Position numbers and translations under genes: made by a program. From the NCBI RefSeq assembly GCF_905220565.1, contig NC_059419.1:4278001-4342000 (forward strand): a stretch of DNA of 64,000 nt, read 5' to 3'. Below the pieces are notes generated by a model, which saw only the letters and a program-made list of their open reading frames with translations, ran no database searches and was not told where the DNA came from. The DNA comes from Melitaea cinxia. Taxonomy: Eukaryota; Arthropoda; Insecta; Lepidoptera; Nymphalidae. Shown here piece after piece: positions 23,620 through 36,125 of the stretch. Numbering within the stretch: position 1 is the stretch's first letter; every line of letters starts with the position of its first letter.

Positions 23620-23795
23620 CAGGGATGCCAAAGATACGGCCCGCGATCGCGATGTGTCACAGAAAGAAAAATCATGTTTTACTACGGAACTACTTGTAAT
23701 AATTCAGTACATTTTTTTTTTAATTTAAATCTGGCTCCCCTACACATACAAAATTTCATATATGGTTCTTTGCAAAATTGAGTTTGACACCTCTG
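23620..23795. mobile_element. hAT-type MITE, 176 bp
   Basis: The ends are inverted: CAGGGATGCCAAA at the left, and on the opposite strand at the right CAGAGGTGTCAAA (10 of 13 the same). They are flanked by CTTTAGAT (23612-23619) and CTTTATAT (23796-23803), an 8-bp target-site duplication with one mismatch. An 8-bp duplication and CAGGGGTG-like ends are typical of hAT transposons. The interior (gatacggcccgcgatcgcg) is non-coding, so the element relies on a transposase from elsewhere. Confidence 0.75.
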
Positions 23796-24009
23796 CTTTA
23801 TATATTAAATTCTTTCCTGGTGAAAGAGTTTTTAAAATCGATTCAGTAGTTTTTTAGTTTATCCAAAACCAATATGCATTTAGCTAGTGTTTCGAATTGA
23901 AAAAAAATCCCATTTGTGTTGGATAGCCTATTTACCGGGGAAGACTATAAGCTATTTTTCTCTGAAAATTAATGCGTGTGAAACCGTGGGCAAACCTAGT
24001 AAGTATATA

Positions 24010-24450
24010 CTAGTGGTCGCCCAGTGGTCGAAATTCGACCATAATTAATTTAAATTGTAAGTTTGAACATAATGTTCAATTTTTATATTTAATTTAGTGA
24101 TTGCCCAGTTGTTGAAAATCGACTATAATTAAAAGTTTGAACATTATTAAGGCTCTGTTGTCAAAGACTATACTTCTATAATAATAAACAAAAGAGTATA
24201 TATGCGTGTGTGTGTATCATATAAATGGTAGTTGTGTAATGTTTTGTGTATTGATTTAATGTATTTTTTATGCATAATTTTAAAAAGTGTTAGTATCCTG
24301 CACTTCTTCTGTATATACTCGTAAACTACAAGTGAGCGAAATTTCACGTCAACAATTCCCTCGTCAACGCAGTTTCCTAAAAAGGGGTACAAATTTTTTT
24401 GCTTCACGTATAATATACACCTGGATAAGTTCGGTTTACTTAGTTTTTAG
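24010..24450 (+). mobile_element. Family W repeat
   Basis: It starts ctagtggtcgcccagtggtc, includes the palindrome GGTCGAAATTCGACC (24027-24041), and continues through aacaaaagagtatatatgcg and tgcataattttaaaaa. The copy at 58118-58445 has the same order but lacks about 100 bp after the start. The superfamily is not clear. Confidence 0.6.
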
Positions 24451-25682
24451 TTCAACTTTTATAATATAGTTTGAAACATATGTGTGTTGTTTACGAGTAT
24501 GAAAAACGTAGCTTGATTAAACGTAATATAGCATATGTTAAAAATATACGGCGGTTCTTTACCGCGGAGAGTAAAATTAAGTTATTTTCAATGAAATAAC
24601 CCGAGGGTAAGCATATTATGCAAATTACGTACGTGATCAACTTACCACCATGTTTGTTTTTGCGATGCTGTAATTTAAAATTACGTTATGTAATATTCTG
24701 AACCTAATTAAATGTATAATTTTGCATTTGGAACTATAATTTTCTCAGTAGTTAAACAAATATATATTTTATGGTGATGATTATTAACCGACTTCCAATA
24801 ACAGATATTTATGAATTTAGGTACTCTTTATTTTATGCAAAAAAAAAACAAACAGCTCATAATTATAGTTCTTTGAGAAAAACTTAATGTATAATAGATG
24901 GTCTTATAGCAAAATAACGATCTCTTCCAGACAAGTAAACAGGAGATGTAAGAAAGCGGAAAGTGTGTACAGAGATAAACCAAATTAAAAAAAAAAAATG
25001 GATATTAATGTTATTATTAAAAGACGTAAAATATAAGAAACATATGTATGTTTTTAATGTGTTCACGGTCTCTATTAATACTTTACTTAAACGGAAATTA
25101 TAGCCATTGTAATTTTGAGCTTCATTTTTGTCATTTCGGCGACGTTGCAGACGTCATGACTTTGGTATGTATCCACGTTATCCTACACTCTATAGACTTA
25201 AGATGAAATTATCGAACGCTGCCGATAGCCGCAACAAATATGGGTATTTGTATAATGAATGTATCTGAACACTAAACTTCGCAAACTCAACCAAGTTGTG
25301 GTCAAGTTTCAAGCGTATGTTTACTGTAAACGTGTTTTGTTTAATATATAATCCGATTTTACGAATAAAAGCGAATAATAAAATAAAATGAAAATAAATT
25401 TTGTAATAAAAGTAGATGTATTATCAATAGTTTAATCACATAATAAAATTAAACCCAAAAAAATTACTGTACGATAATATTAGAAAACTAAGGAAGATTA
25501 ATTTTTAAATTGTCCCTTACAACAATTACACTGTTGCAACACATTTAAGCATATACATTTTTTTTGTCCGTATATATTTGCGGAAAACTTATTTTGCAAA
25601 CGAACTAAAATGCCAGATCTAGCTTTGGTCACCTACCAATGATCTACAGTAACACATTAACAAAAAATACCTACATCTAATC
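24451..25682. other. AT-rich spacer, no gene seen
   Basis: 24895-24955 may be a decayed T tail (cgatctcttccagacaagt). 25130-25330 is single-copy and less AT-rich, without a coding frame. Confidence 0.45.
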
Positions 25683-26010
25683 ATCATTACAGCCTATACA
25701 GTCCACTGCTGGATATAGGCCTCCACAAGTTTACGCCAAAAATAACGTGAACTCATGTGTTTTGCCCATAGTCACCACGCTGGGCAGGCGGGTTGGTGAC
25801 CGCAGTACTGGCTTTGTCGCACCGAAGACGCTGCTGCCCGTCTTCGGCCTGTGTATTTCAAAGCCAGCAGTTGGATGGTTATCCCGCCATCGGTCGGCTT
25901 CTTAAGTTCCAAGGTGGTAGTGGAACCTTGTTATCCCTTAGTCGCCTTTTACGACACCCACGGGAAGAGAGGGGGTGGCTAAATTCTTTAGTGCCGTAGC
26001 CACACAGCAC
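25683..26010 (-). mobile_element. Family R element, near full length
   Basis: On the minus strand it runs from gtgctgtgtggctacggcac through the conserved body to the RTE-like tail ggaggcctatatccagcagt and a (TGATTA) end. It is almost the same as the copies at 29140 and 41624. A clear target-site duplication is not visible. The translated frame inside is conserved only because the DNA is. Confidence 0.85.
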
Positions 26011-27159
<1,149 letters not shown>

Positions 27160-27392
27160 CTTTACACCTGGTGGTAAGCGATTATCGTAGTCTATAGTCA
27201 CCAGAAGCATAGCAAGCGTGTTGACGAAACTACCTCCAATCGTCTTCAGGAGCTCTGGTCACCTTACTCACGACAGGAACACGATACAATCGATTCAGAG
27301 AAGTATTAATTAGCTCTAATCTTCTGTAAGGTCGAGTTACTGCCCCAGTTAGGCAGTTCCAAATATGTAGTATTTCCTACTGAGCCCTAATA
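27160..27392 (+). mobile_element. Family S repeat, degenerate
   Basis: cctggtggtaagcgatta, caggagctctggtcacctta and aatcttctgtaaggtcgag follow the S order. The copy is older than those at 9.7, 14.4 and 18.0 kb. Confidence 0.6.
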
Positions 27393-27566
27393 ACCTTACA
27401 GACGATACGAACCATATACTCGTAATACTGTTCTCAAGTTAGTGTTGCAATTTATAGGCTAGGGTCTGAGATCCGCTTGCCATTAAGGATACAGTATACA
27501 CCGTAATAAAAAAAGAAAAGAAGGGTAAAATGTTTCATATAAAGATAGTTTGCAATTAAACCATTT

Positions 27567-27927
27567 CCCAGTGAACACATGACGTAAATTTACGTAAATG
27601 TGATATCAATGTGACATAAAATATTAATTTAATGCGTCAATTAGTAAGTATGAAGTTTCTTAACACCAAAAATAAAGCGAAGTTCTAAATCGTGTCTATA
27701 CAATAATATTATACTAATTTGCAACTTATAATATAATAATAATAATTAGATAAATAACATAATATCATATTGATATCACATTTACGTAAATTGATGTCAT
27801 GTGTTGTCATTGTCAGTGAACACATGACGTAAATTTACGTAAATGTGATATCAATGTGACATAAAATATTAATTTTATATCATATTGATATCACATTTAC
27901 GTAAATTGATGTCATGTGTTCACTGGG
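27567..27927. mobile_element. Double palindromic MITE (L-interior-R-L-R)
   Basis: The outer ends are CCCAGTGAACACATGAC at the left and its reverse complement GTCATGTGTTCACTGGG at the right. Four terminal arms occur: left (27567-27628), right (about 27762-27805), left (27814-27873) and right (27874-27927). The first pair encloses about 130 bp of AT-rich interior; the second pair is back to back, giving a 114-bp near-perfect hairpin. An 8-bp gap, gtcattgt, separates the units. No coding sequence and no clear target-site duplication are visible. The superfamily is unknown. Confidence 0.85.
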
Positions 27928-28554
27928 TTACTATTTTTTTTTTTGTATAGACATAGTTTTATAGAATTATAATTTATTTCGCTACTCAACAAGTTTAGAT
28001 GTACGTTTAACAAATGTTCGTTATTTGTATAAAGCTCATACGGATGAAAGCAAGTTCTACGTTTGCAGTGAACAGTCGTGTTCAGTAGTTGTGAGGGTAA
28101 ATACGGACAAACTAACTTTATATTAGACGGTGAACTGAGTTACCGAGTTTGATCTGACGTCGGAAGTAACTCGTACGACATATTTAATTTATTGCTATTT
28201 CCTCATATCATTACTCGTTTTTGTTTAATAAACATTTCTTTCAAGGAATAAGGATGAGTGATGAATGAATGAATGAAGATTTGATTATTCAGCAATTATT
28301 AAATTATACAAAAAATAATAATTCAACTATCTACAATAATATATTAATCATTGATATGCTATATTCGTATATATACATACCTTGATAAATATTTTCCTCG
28401 TTAAAACCCCAAAAAAAAATTAAATATTTATCACGCCATAATCATTTAACAGTATATATACAAAATGACACTTAATTTTACAGCTGACAAAAAAAAAATG
28501 TCAACTTAAAAAAAAAGAAGAAACAAAACTAATATTGTTTTCTAATGTTTACGC
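27928..28554. other. AT-rich spacer, no gene seen
   Basis: It includes a T-run at 27951 and a (GAAT)n run at 28262-28275. Confidence 0.5.
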
Positions 28555-28670
28555 GAATTTTACTCCGGGGATCCTCCCGTGACCATGGTTGCTGTAAAGT
28601 ATCCGAAACGTCGGGAATCAAAAGTTAATAATAAACCGCGATAAAATCCGAAAAAAGTGTTTTATTAAAT
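28555..28670 (+). mobile_element. Retroelement 3'-end fragment, copy 1
   Basis: gtatccgaaacgtcggga and aataaaccgcgataaaatcc also occur, slightly changed, at 61218-61280. Such 'aaacgtcggg ... accgcg' ends are seen at the 3' ends of insect retroelements, possibly Penelope-like. No protein remains here. Confidence 0.45.
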
Positions 28671-29128
28671 GAACAAAACTAATTTTATATAAACAGTTGA
28701 CACTCCAAAATCTTGACCGTTAAGGATCACTAGAGGCATAAAAGGTATAAATATAAAAGGGTTTGTTCCTACGCATTTGGCAAATAAACATTAAATATTA
28801 TAATCGGGGTACAAAGAGATCTAAATATAGACGTTACGCCCACACGATCCGCAGCCGTTTGAGAGCTCTTCGGAAAACGCTGAATCAACCGTTTCCATTA
28901 AAACTTTTGCACATTCAAGACTTTCGATTGACTGAAAATTAACACTATAAATATTATTACTTTAAATGTAGATTTTATTTTAAATTGATATAGTAATGAT
29001 ATAATTAAAACCGTTTTTTTGGTTTGATGTAATTGGATACTAGGTTTTGATAAATGAAAAATGTCAATTATAAATAATATAGTATTATAAAAAATTACAC
29101 GGGATATTTATATTAATTAATTATTATC
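28671..29128. other. Spacer, no gene seen
   Basis: 28810-28920 is single-copy and less AT-rich (around cacacgatccgcagccg). It could be host sequence; no frame is convincing. Confidence 0.45.
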
Positions 29129-29139
29129 AGTCAATAATT

Positions 29140-29476
29140 GTGCTGTGTGGCTACGGCACTAAAGAATTTAGCCACCCCCTCTCTTCCCGTGGGTGTCGTA
29201 AGAGGCGACTAAGGGATAACAAGGTTCCACAACCACCTTGGAACTTAAGAAGCCGACCGATGGCGGGATAACCATCCAACTGCTGGCTTTGAAATACACA
29301 GGCCGAAGACGGGCAGCAGCGTCTTCGGTGCGAAAAAAGCCAGTACTGCGGTCACCAACCCGCCTGCCCAGCGTGGTGACTATGGGCAAAACACATGAGT
29401 TCACGTTATTTTTGGCGTAAACTTGTGGAGGCCTATGTCCAGCAGTGGACTGTATAGGCTGTAATGTAATGTATGT
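29140..29476 (+). mobile_element. Family R element, full length with perfect TSD
   Basis: The 337-bp element lies between two copies of AGTCAATAATT (29129-29139 and 29477-29487). It starts gtgctgtgtggctacggcac and ends with ggaggcctatgtccagcag, gctgtaatgtaatg. The 11-bp duplication and the short 3' repeat show target-primed retrotransposition. The last ~35 bp match the RTE LINE 3' end at 9.05 kb. I cannot find a good pol III A/B box pair at its 5' end, so its promoter type is unknown; it could be a SINE or an internally deleted RTE. This is the best reference copy in the window. Confidence 0.9.
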
Positions 29477-29487
29477 AGTCAATAATT

Positions 29488-30197
29488 AAAATGGAACACA
29501 TTATTATATTTTTAATGCAAAATAAAAAGTTAGGTACCCTTCAGAAGAATCTATAATTCAGAAAATTGTTTAATGTAAATTTTGCCTTTTTTTGCAGCTA
29601 CAGTGACTACCTTTTAAAGTAATAACGCTACTGTTATATACAAATACTCAAAGTCGTAAATCCCAAAATTGGAATGATTACTTTTAAAATTGTGACCATT
29701 ACTTAATTTTAAGTTCTAGTGTGTAGAGGAAACAAATATTAATTTAAGCTAAAACGCGACAACTTTGTCGTACACATACATACACAGTTGTCAACGCAAG
29801 TCGACTTAACAAAGTAGTTTAGCGAGATAGGGAGTAAAGTGCTTCTATTCGAGCGATAATCTTCAACGAACAATTAAATTGAATTATAGATGTCGTCTAA
29901 GGTTGATTCAGAAGTAGAGATTGATTTGCGTATTGTATTATTTAATTTATAAATTATTTGCTAAGTATTTGCGTGTAATTATATTGGGTTTTAATATAAA
30001 TAGAGGAACATTTATTTAACAAAATTGTTACTTTATATTCTGTGATATATTTTTGGGTATTTTTTATTAATTTGGATATTTTAGACGGTTTATAAATAAT
30101 TATTTATTTTCGATTGGTTTATTCATAGTTATGTTGTTTGTTAGTATATTTATGTTGATTTTTACTTTGAAAAAAAGACAAAATAAACGTCTTTCAC
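29488..30197. other. AT-rich spacer, no gene seen
   Basis: Only AT-rich sequence, with a short patch at 29760-29830 (gttgtcaacgcaagtcg) that occurs once. Confidence 0.5.
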
Positions 30198-30254
30198 ATG
30201 CTCTGTGGTTACGGCATCAAAGAATATAGCCACCCCCTCTCTTCCCGTTGGTGT
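30198..30254 (+). mobile_element. Family R head only
   Basis: It has ctctgtggttacggcatc, agccaccccctctcttcccg, then unrelated sequence. Only the first 57 bp of R remain, so this copy is 3'-deleted. Confidence 0.75.
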
Positions 30255-30309
30255 TTTTATTACAGCCTTTTTATTCTGATGCTGGAAAAATTCTTACGTA
30301 CATTATTGA

Positions 30310-30775
30310 TATATATAAATGTAATTGTGTTTGCTTCAATTACATCGACAAGTAACAACGTAGGTAGTCGAAAAATTAGTTAAGTAAATACGCGTTATCA
30401 AAGATTACTCAAAAAGTAGCCATCAGATCTAAATCAAATTTAAATGAAACCACAAAACACGCATCAGCGTTCAATTAAAACAAGAATCATTAAAACCGGT
30501 ACACTCAATAAAAAGTTATGTAGAATAATACAACGTAGGTTGACGAAAACAGTAGTCAAGTAAATACGCATTATTAGATATAATTCGAAAAGTAGTTGCT
30601 AGATCTCAATTAAATTTAAATAGGATTACATGACACACACCACGTACGATTACGATAAGAAAAATTCGTCCAAATTGGCCCACTCACTCAAAAATTCTGA
30701 GGTAATAAACGTAAAAAAAAAAAAAAATACAATCGAATTGAGAACCTCCTCTATTTTTGGAAGTCGGTTATAAAA
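30310..30775 (-). mobile_element. Family P repeat, reverse, two units
   Basis: Two similar units face the minus strand. Each has a cgtaggt...cga, an agtaaatacgc and a gatct..at.aaattt block. The block ends with an A-run and ggaagtcggttataaaatg. It is the inverse of the P copies at 20.5 and 32.9 kb. Confidence 0.6.
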
Positions 30776-31466
30776 TGAATCCCTAAAGGTGCAAAACTCG
30801 AGAACTGGATCAATTTTGCTAATACTTTTATTAAGTTTTATTATACTTTGTATTATGTTACTTTATACGGAAAGATAAATTACGAGACAAATATTATTTG
30901 ATTTGAACCTTAGGCATTTATAAGTTCGGAAGACAGCACAATGACGGCTTAGCTAGCGTATAGGTAATACATATGATAGGATTACACTTCACTTCTGTCT
31001 GATTGTGATATGTAATCCTAAATATTAAAGTCAGTTCACCTTATTGAATTTATATAGTAAGCCTTTAGGTATTTAAAACTTTAATGAACTGAATAATAAA
31101 CTTGAAACTGAAAACAGCAATAAGAAATTTGACAGGAGGATGGCTAATTTGATATGAAACAAAAGAAAGTTATATAACATATAACATCGAAAGATGAATT
31201 AAAATTACAATATATTTTGGAACAAGAGATATTTGGTTTGTGAGGTTTAATAAGCTGTATCTACTTTAAGACATTTTGGGTTTAGTATAATTGATGAATG
31301 TAATGTATTTAACAAAATTATTCAAAAAATCTTATTACGATTATCAAAGGTCAATAGTTTTAAATTAAAGATCTTCAAATTCTTGACGACAATGTAATGA
31401 GATGAAATGTAGATTAATGAAAATGTTGCCTATATATATTATGTTCGTTGAATTACAATAACCCTT
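30776..31466. other. AT-rich spacer, no gene seen
   Basis: Nothing recognisable is present. Confidence 0.5.
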
Positions 31467-31660
31467 CAGCCTGTAATATCTCACTGCTGGGCATGGGCCT
31501 CTTTTCCAATATAGGAGAAAGATCAGAGCGTAATCCACCACACTGCTCCAATGCGGGTTGGGGAATATATTTCCTACTATATAACGATATAATCTGGTGT
31601 ACATGATAACAACCAGGATCGACGGCTTAACGTGCTCTCTGAGGCACGGTTTATTTACAA
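31467..31660 (-). mobile_element. Family M SINE, 3' two-thirds
   Basis: On the plus strand it reads ttcagcctgtaatatctcac, ctgggcatgggcctc, gcgtaatccaccacactgc, aatgcgggttggggaatat and acggcttaacgtgctctctg, the reverse complement of the SINE body. The tRNA head is missing. Confidence 0.8.
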
Positions 31661-32429
31661 TAAGTGACAGAATAATTGTCTAGAAAATATTGTTTAGTAA
31701 TCAAAAATGTAGTTTTTGTGCTAACAAAATCTTCAAATAAAATTTGTTCTTATGAGGAGCCGTTTTGCGAATTTTTACCAACTGAACCCTTCTTACTAAT
31801 CCTTTACTAATACCGGCTTTATGACTTTTCTAATATATTTTAGTCCTTCCAACTATTTACATAACTTTTGAATGAAGTCACAAAATTAGGCATATTTTTG
31901 AAGTAAGAAGGACAGGAATAAAATTTAAATGACGCAAAGAATAATTAAAAATTTATTAGATCTAATCTATATGTATTGTGAACCTGTGTTTTGATGAATT
32001 AGGAGTCGGGACTATACGCATTATTTTCTTCAAGATGTCGTCATCTCAAAAGATACTTCTTTTTAATGATGTACATTTTTGCATGCTTTTCTTGGAGATA
32101 ACTCCACTCAAGTATTCTGTATGCATTTCATTTGTATTACTAGTAATTATAAAGCATTTTTAAAATTCTTAATGTTAAATAAAGAAATATATATTAACGA
32201 ATAATATTAACGAAATTTTTGATCGTTAATAGGCGAAAAAGAATTCTCGGAAATCTGTTGGCCCGGAAAGCTATTTGATTGAAACTATTCAAGGCGATCA
32301 TCTTCGATAAACAAACGTTTCAGGCTTTGAAGAATAAAGAGGGATGATAGGTTATATTATTGTTGTATATTTTTACTAATTTATAATAATGTGTTTACTC
32401 GTAAACGAAGAAAAAAAAAACAATTTTAA
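31661..32429. other. AT-rich spacer, no gene seen
   Basis: Single-copy AT-rich sequence. The short frame at 31.98 kb has no recognisable domain. Confidence 0.5.
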
Positions 32430-33225
32430 TTACATCGACTATTAATAGGTAAGTAAATACGCATGATTAGATATAACTCAAAAAGTGCTTGTCTGATGTC
32501 GATCAAATTTAAATGACACGCGGCAAGCGCCAGCTTTAAATAGTAATAAGAATCATCAAAATCTGTATACCTACTCAATAAAAAAAAATTAGGTAACACA
32601 CATAAAAATTACAGTTGAATTTAGAAACTATTCCTTTTCTCAAGTTGATTCAAAATGAGTCCTTTCATTTTAAGTCAGGTAAAAATAAAAAAACTAAATT
32701 TGGTGTAAAAAACAAACAAGTTTTTTTTATCGAAAGGCGGTGTGTGTCAATTGGTCCCATTTAAATTTATTTGAGATCTAACAATTACTTTTCGAGTTAT
32801 ATCTAATAATGCGTTTTTACTTGACGCTTTTTTCGTCGACCTACGTTGTATTATACCGCATAACTTTCTACTGGATGTACCGATTTTGATAATTCTTTTT
32901 TTGATGGAAAGGAGATATCCCTAGTTTGGTACCATGATAAGGAAACCAGGATCTGATGATAGGATCCCAGAAAAATCGAGGGAAACTTTCGGAAATTCGC
33001 AATAACTTTTTACTAGGTCTACCGATTTTGATAAATTTTAATTTTATCAAAAGCTGATGTTTATCATGTGGTCACATTGAAATTTTATCGAGATCTGATA
33101 ACTACTTTTTGAGTAATCTTTGATAACGCGTTGTTGCTTGACTATTATTTCGTCGATCTATGCTGTATTACTCGTCGATGTAATTGAAGTCGTTTTTTTT
33201 TTCGTTTGCAAGCAAACACAATTAT
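32430..33225. mobile_element. Two family P repeats head to head
   Basis: The left unit (32430-32690) is on the minus strand; the right unit (32700-33225) is on the plus strand, with tgaattatacc-like acgttgtattataccgcat, ccatgataaggaaaccagga, gatgtttatcatgtggtcac and gatgtaattgaagtcg. Together they form an imperfect inverted repeat of about 0.8 kb. Confidence 0.6.
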
Positions 33226-33830
33226 TATATAATACTATCCTTATTTAAGTTTTCTTTTTCTTATACTCGTAACGTCGCTTACAAGTTTAAACTCCTCGTT
33301 GTGACATAATTTGAAACAGTGGTGTTACTAAATTATCTTATAAACATCTTGATTGATATGTATCAGTTGTTTAAAGAATTAATACTGGAAAAATAATAAA
33401 ATAGTCAATAGTAAAAGTATGCTTCTAGTTTAGACTCTATAGGCTATATTACCAATTCTGTTTTCTTCATATTTATAATAATTTATATTAAAACAACCTA
33501 ACCTGATATAAAAAAAGTACCATACAAATTAGAAATACCTATATTATAGCATAATTATAAAAAACAAGCATTTCAGAATGTATCTGACTAATTTTTCAAG
33601 AAATGTAATTAGGAATTCTATCAAATTATTCATGTCTGAAAATACATTATAGCTTGATACTCCTCCAGAAATATGATTAAAACGCTCATTAGGAGTCTGT
33701 AACACAATCAAATTTCACTTGGCTTCATGAAAAATTCATTAACTGTAAAGTGCTACACGCTAAATCGATTACACTTGCAATATTCTATAATTGAAGGTAC
33801 GGGGATACGCGAATTAGTTAATCATACATC
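33226..33830. other. AT-rich spacer, no gene seen
   Basis: Nothing recognisable is present. Confidence 0.5.
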
Positions 33831-33890
33831 TCATATATAAAATTCTCGTGTCACAATGTCGTCTTGAACAATAGTCGTCTGAGAAATGGC
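33831..33890 (-). mobile_element. Family V end fragment
   Basis: atataaaattctcgtgtcac is the characteristic end of V repeats, also at 62075 and 62328. Only about 60 bp are recognisable. Confidence 0.5.
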
Positions 33891-34081
33891 CAACGTCGTT
33901 ATTTTTTATATTTTTTGTTTATATACTGTGTACATGTTGGTTGGTTAACCAGATTAAAGGTAAATTAAAAATAAAAGATATATAGAGTAGCTAAGTATAG
34001 ACACAGGCATACACAAATGTACAATATCTAATAAAATATCAGAATATTTTCGTAACTGAAAATAAAAATTCACTATGGAAT

Positions 34082-34298
34082 TAGGGTTGCCAGTTTCATG
34101 CATGTCATTTCCGGGACAATTCGAAGATTACGAATTCGGTCGGTTGAAAAATATACGAAAATTGATAACATTTTTTTGTAAATTGCTAGAAAACTAGTAG
34201 TATTCGAAATCCGGGACAATCAACTATAATTCCTGGACACGGGACAAGGCACGTAATTCCGGGACAATCACGGATTTCCCGGCCATCTGGCAACACTA
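34082..34298. mobile_element. hAT-type MITE, 217 bp
   Basis: The ends are inverted: TAGGGTTGCCAG and, on the other strand, TAGTGTTGCCAG (11 of 12). The flanks TATGGAAT (34074-34081) and TCTGGAAT (34299-34306) form an 8-bp target-site duplication with one mismatch. The interior repeats ccgggacaat three times and is non-coding. The 8-bp duplication points to the hAT superfamily. A similar left end, tagggttgccag, stands alone near 60776. Confidence 0.75.
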
Positions 34299-34306
34299 TC
34301 TGGAAT

Positions 34307-35140
34307 ACGATACATAAAGTATACAAAAATATCTCTCTTTTAAATTTTTTATTCTTTATTAAAGAGCTTTGCCGCTACTGCGACTATGTCGCTCTGTTAT
34401 TATACATTTATGTTAATACAGTTACATGATAACACCTTAAGACACTATTAATTGAACTTCATCGACTAATTTATACAATTTCTTTGCCGAAATAGATTCT
34501 GGTTTTGTCAAAATGCTACTCATTGCATTCTCCAAAATTTGTATAAAACAGTTTATTAGGAAAAAAATTGGCATCTTCTGGTTTCTTTCTTAACATATTC
34601 TATTAAAATATGACAGAAATCTTTTATTTTAATTTATTACTTTATAAAAAATGTAATTAATTAATTATTTCAATTTCACACGACGGTATTGGTTTACATT
34701 AAACGTAGATGTGAATAAAGGTAATTAAAAGTGACGGCCAGAATTTATCATGCGGCCTCATTTGCCCATTGCCTTATAATAAAATATACCATTTACTTAT
34801 AATAAAAATGATAAGCTCGTAAAGACAAGTGTCTTTACATGTAAGTATGAAATTATGAATAGACAAAAGAATGACTAAACTTTTCACTCACTAACATAGG
34901 TACAATTTTTAAAGAGTGACTACATGATAACATTCCAAATCACGGGTAGCTTCACTTTTGACTATAATAAAATTGATAAGAAATTAATAGAAAAGAATGA
35001 GCGAATTAATTAAGTAATGATAGAAAATTTATAAAATTTAACGAGTCACCTTTATACGTTGAACCACAGGGACGCTATTAGCGTAGATGTAGTAATTTTC
35101 TTATTTACAAGTTTGCACACCAATACAAGGTTTTAACAGT
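34307..35140. other. AT-rich spacer, no gene seen
   Basis: Nothing recognisable is present. Confidence 0.5.
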
Positions 35141-35149
35141 ATTTCAAAT

Positions 35150-35435
35150 GATATAAAATAGAACCCGACTAGAAAAAAGGTCAGGCTCAACCAGATCATG
35201 TATCTGGACTGGATCAAGATAGAATGAGGCATGCCCGATCCGGCAAGCTCTATCAGGACCAGGCCTGGTCCAGAAAGGAAGGATAGCCTGATGTAAAATA
35301 TAATCAAGTATGGTAAGACATTCTGGATCACGACCCGGTGCGGTCCAGATCAGGATAGCCTGATGTAAAATATAATCAAGACATGGTACGCCATACTGGA
35401 TCAGAACCCGGTCCGGTCCAGATCAGGATAGCCTG
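35150..35435. repeat. GATC-rich tract with 73-bp tandem duplication
   Basis: Two units of about 73-75 bp (about 35279-35353 and 35354-35427) begin aggatagcctgatgtaaaat and end with ggtccagatc; a third starts and breaks off at about 35440. Small palindromes such as accaggcctggt are common. The vocabulary (atcagga, ggtccag, cccggtccgg) is shared with the hairpin at 35562-35815, so both probably come from one element type. Confidence 0.75.
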
Positions 35436-35561
35436 AAAGAAATTACGCAAACTAAGCCTGAATCGCGCTATCAATGTATTTTAGGCGCACTTAGTATATA
35501 TACAGTTATCAGGACAGTCTAGATGGGAGTCCATTTCTACACAGTGGAGCAGTCGTAAGTA

Positions 35562-35815
35562 CCCGAGTAGAAATTTTTTCGTCTTCCTTAGAAGGACCAG
35601 AACAGGCATGCCTGATTAGGACTAGATGAGGCATGTAACGCAGATGATTTGTCTGAACCTGATCAGGATAAGATGAGATTTTCGGATCTGGACCCGATCA
35701 GGAAATCTCATCTCATCCTGATCAGGTACAGACAAATCTTCTGCGTTACATACTTTATTCGGTCCATATCAGGCCCGGTCCGGTCCTTCTAAGGAACTAA
35801 AAATGTCTACTCGGG
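35562..35815. mobile_element. Foldback/MITE hairpin, 254 bp
   Basis: The ends CCCGAGTAGA and TCTACTCGGG are perfect inverted repeats, and pairing continues through gtaacgcaga, gatttgtctg and cctgatcagga blocks to the centre near 35690. Arms are about 120 bp with some mismatches. It would form a long hairpin as DNA or RNA. No coding frame and no clear target-site duplication are visible. Confidence 0.8.
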
Positions 35816-35828
35816 AATTTGCATCAGT

Positions 35829-35880
35829 TGCAACAGGCGGCCTTATCGCTAAATACAGCGATTTCTTCCAGGCAACCTTT
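35829..35880 (-). mobile_element. Family T LINE-type 3' tail
   Basis: caggcggccttatcgctaaa then cagcgatttcttccaggcaa is a widespread lepidopteran LINE 3'-end motif. On the minus strand it can fold (gcgat...atcgc). It is shared with 60190-60232. Confidence 0.55.
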
Positions 35881-36125
35881 GGGGAGAGGACTAAATAAGG
35901 AGTGTGGGATGGGGCGCAAAAATGTTATGTAACATACACATGAACATATTATACTCATATACGTATATATACACCACATACATATACATATACGCATATA
36001 CATTCCGTTCCGAAAGGACAATGAATTGCCTCATACAAGCAAACTCCTTTGTCATGCAATGTGGCAATAGTCTTGATATTTTGCCATTGTTTTTTAACTA
36101 GCGACCCTTTCGACAATGCGCGTAG

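Noticed and set aside
25793..25999. Conserved small frame of 60-70 codons seen in several places
   Set aside because: It is found only inside family R copies, with stops and start codons varying between copies. DNA conservation of the repeat explains it.
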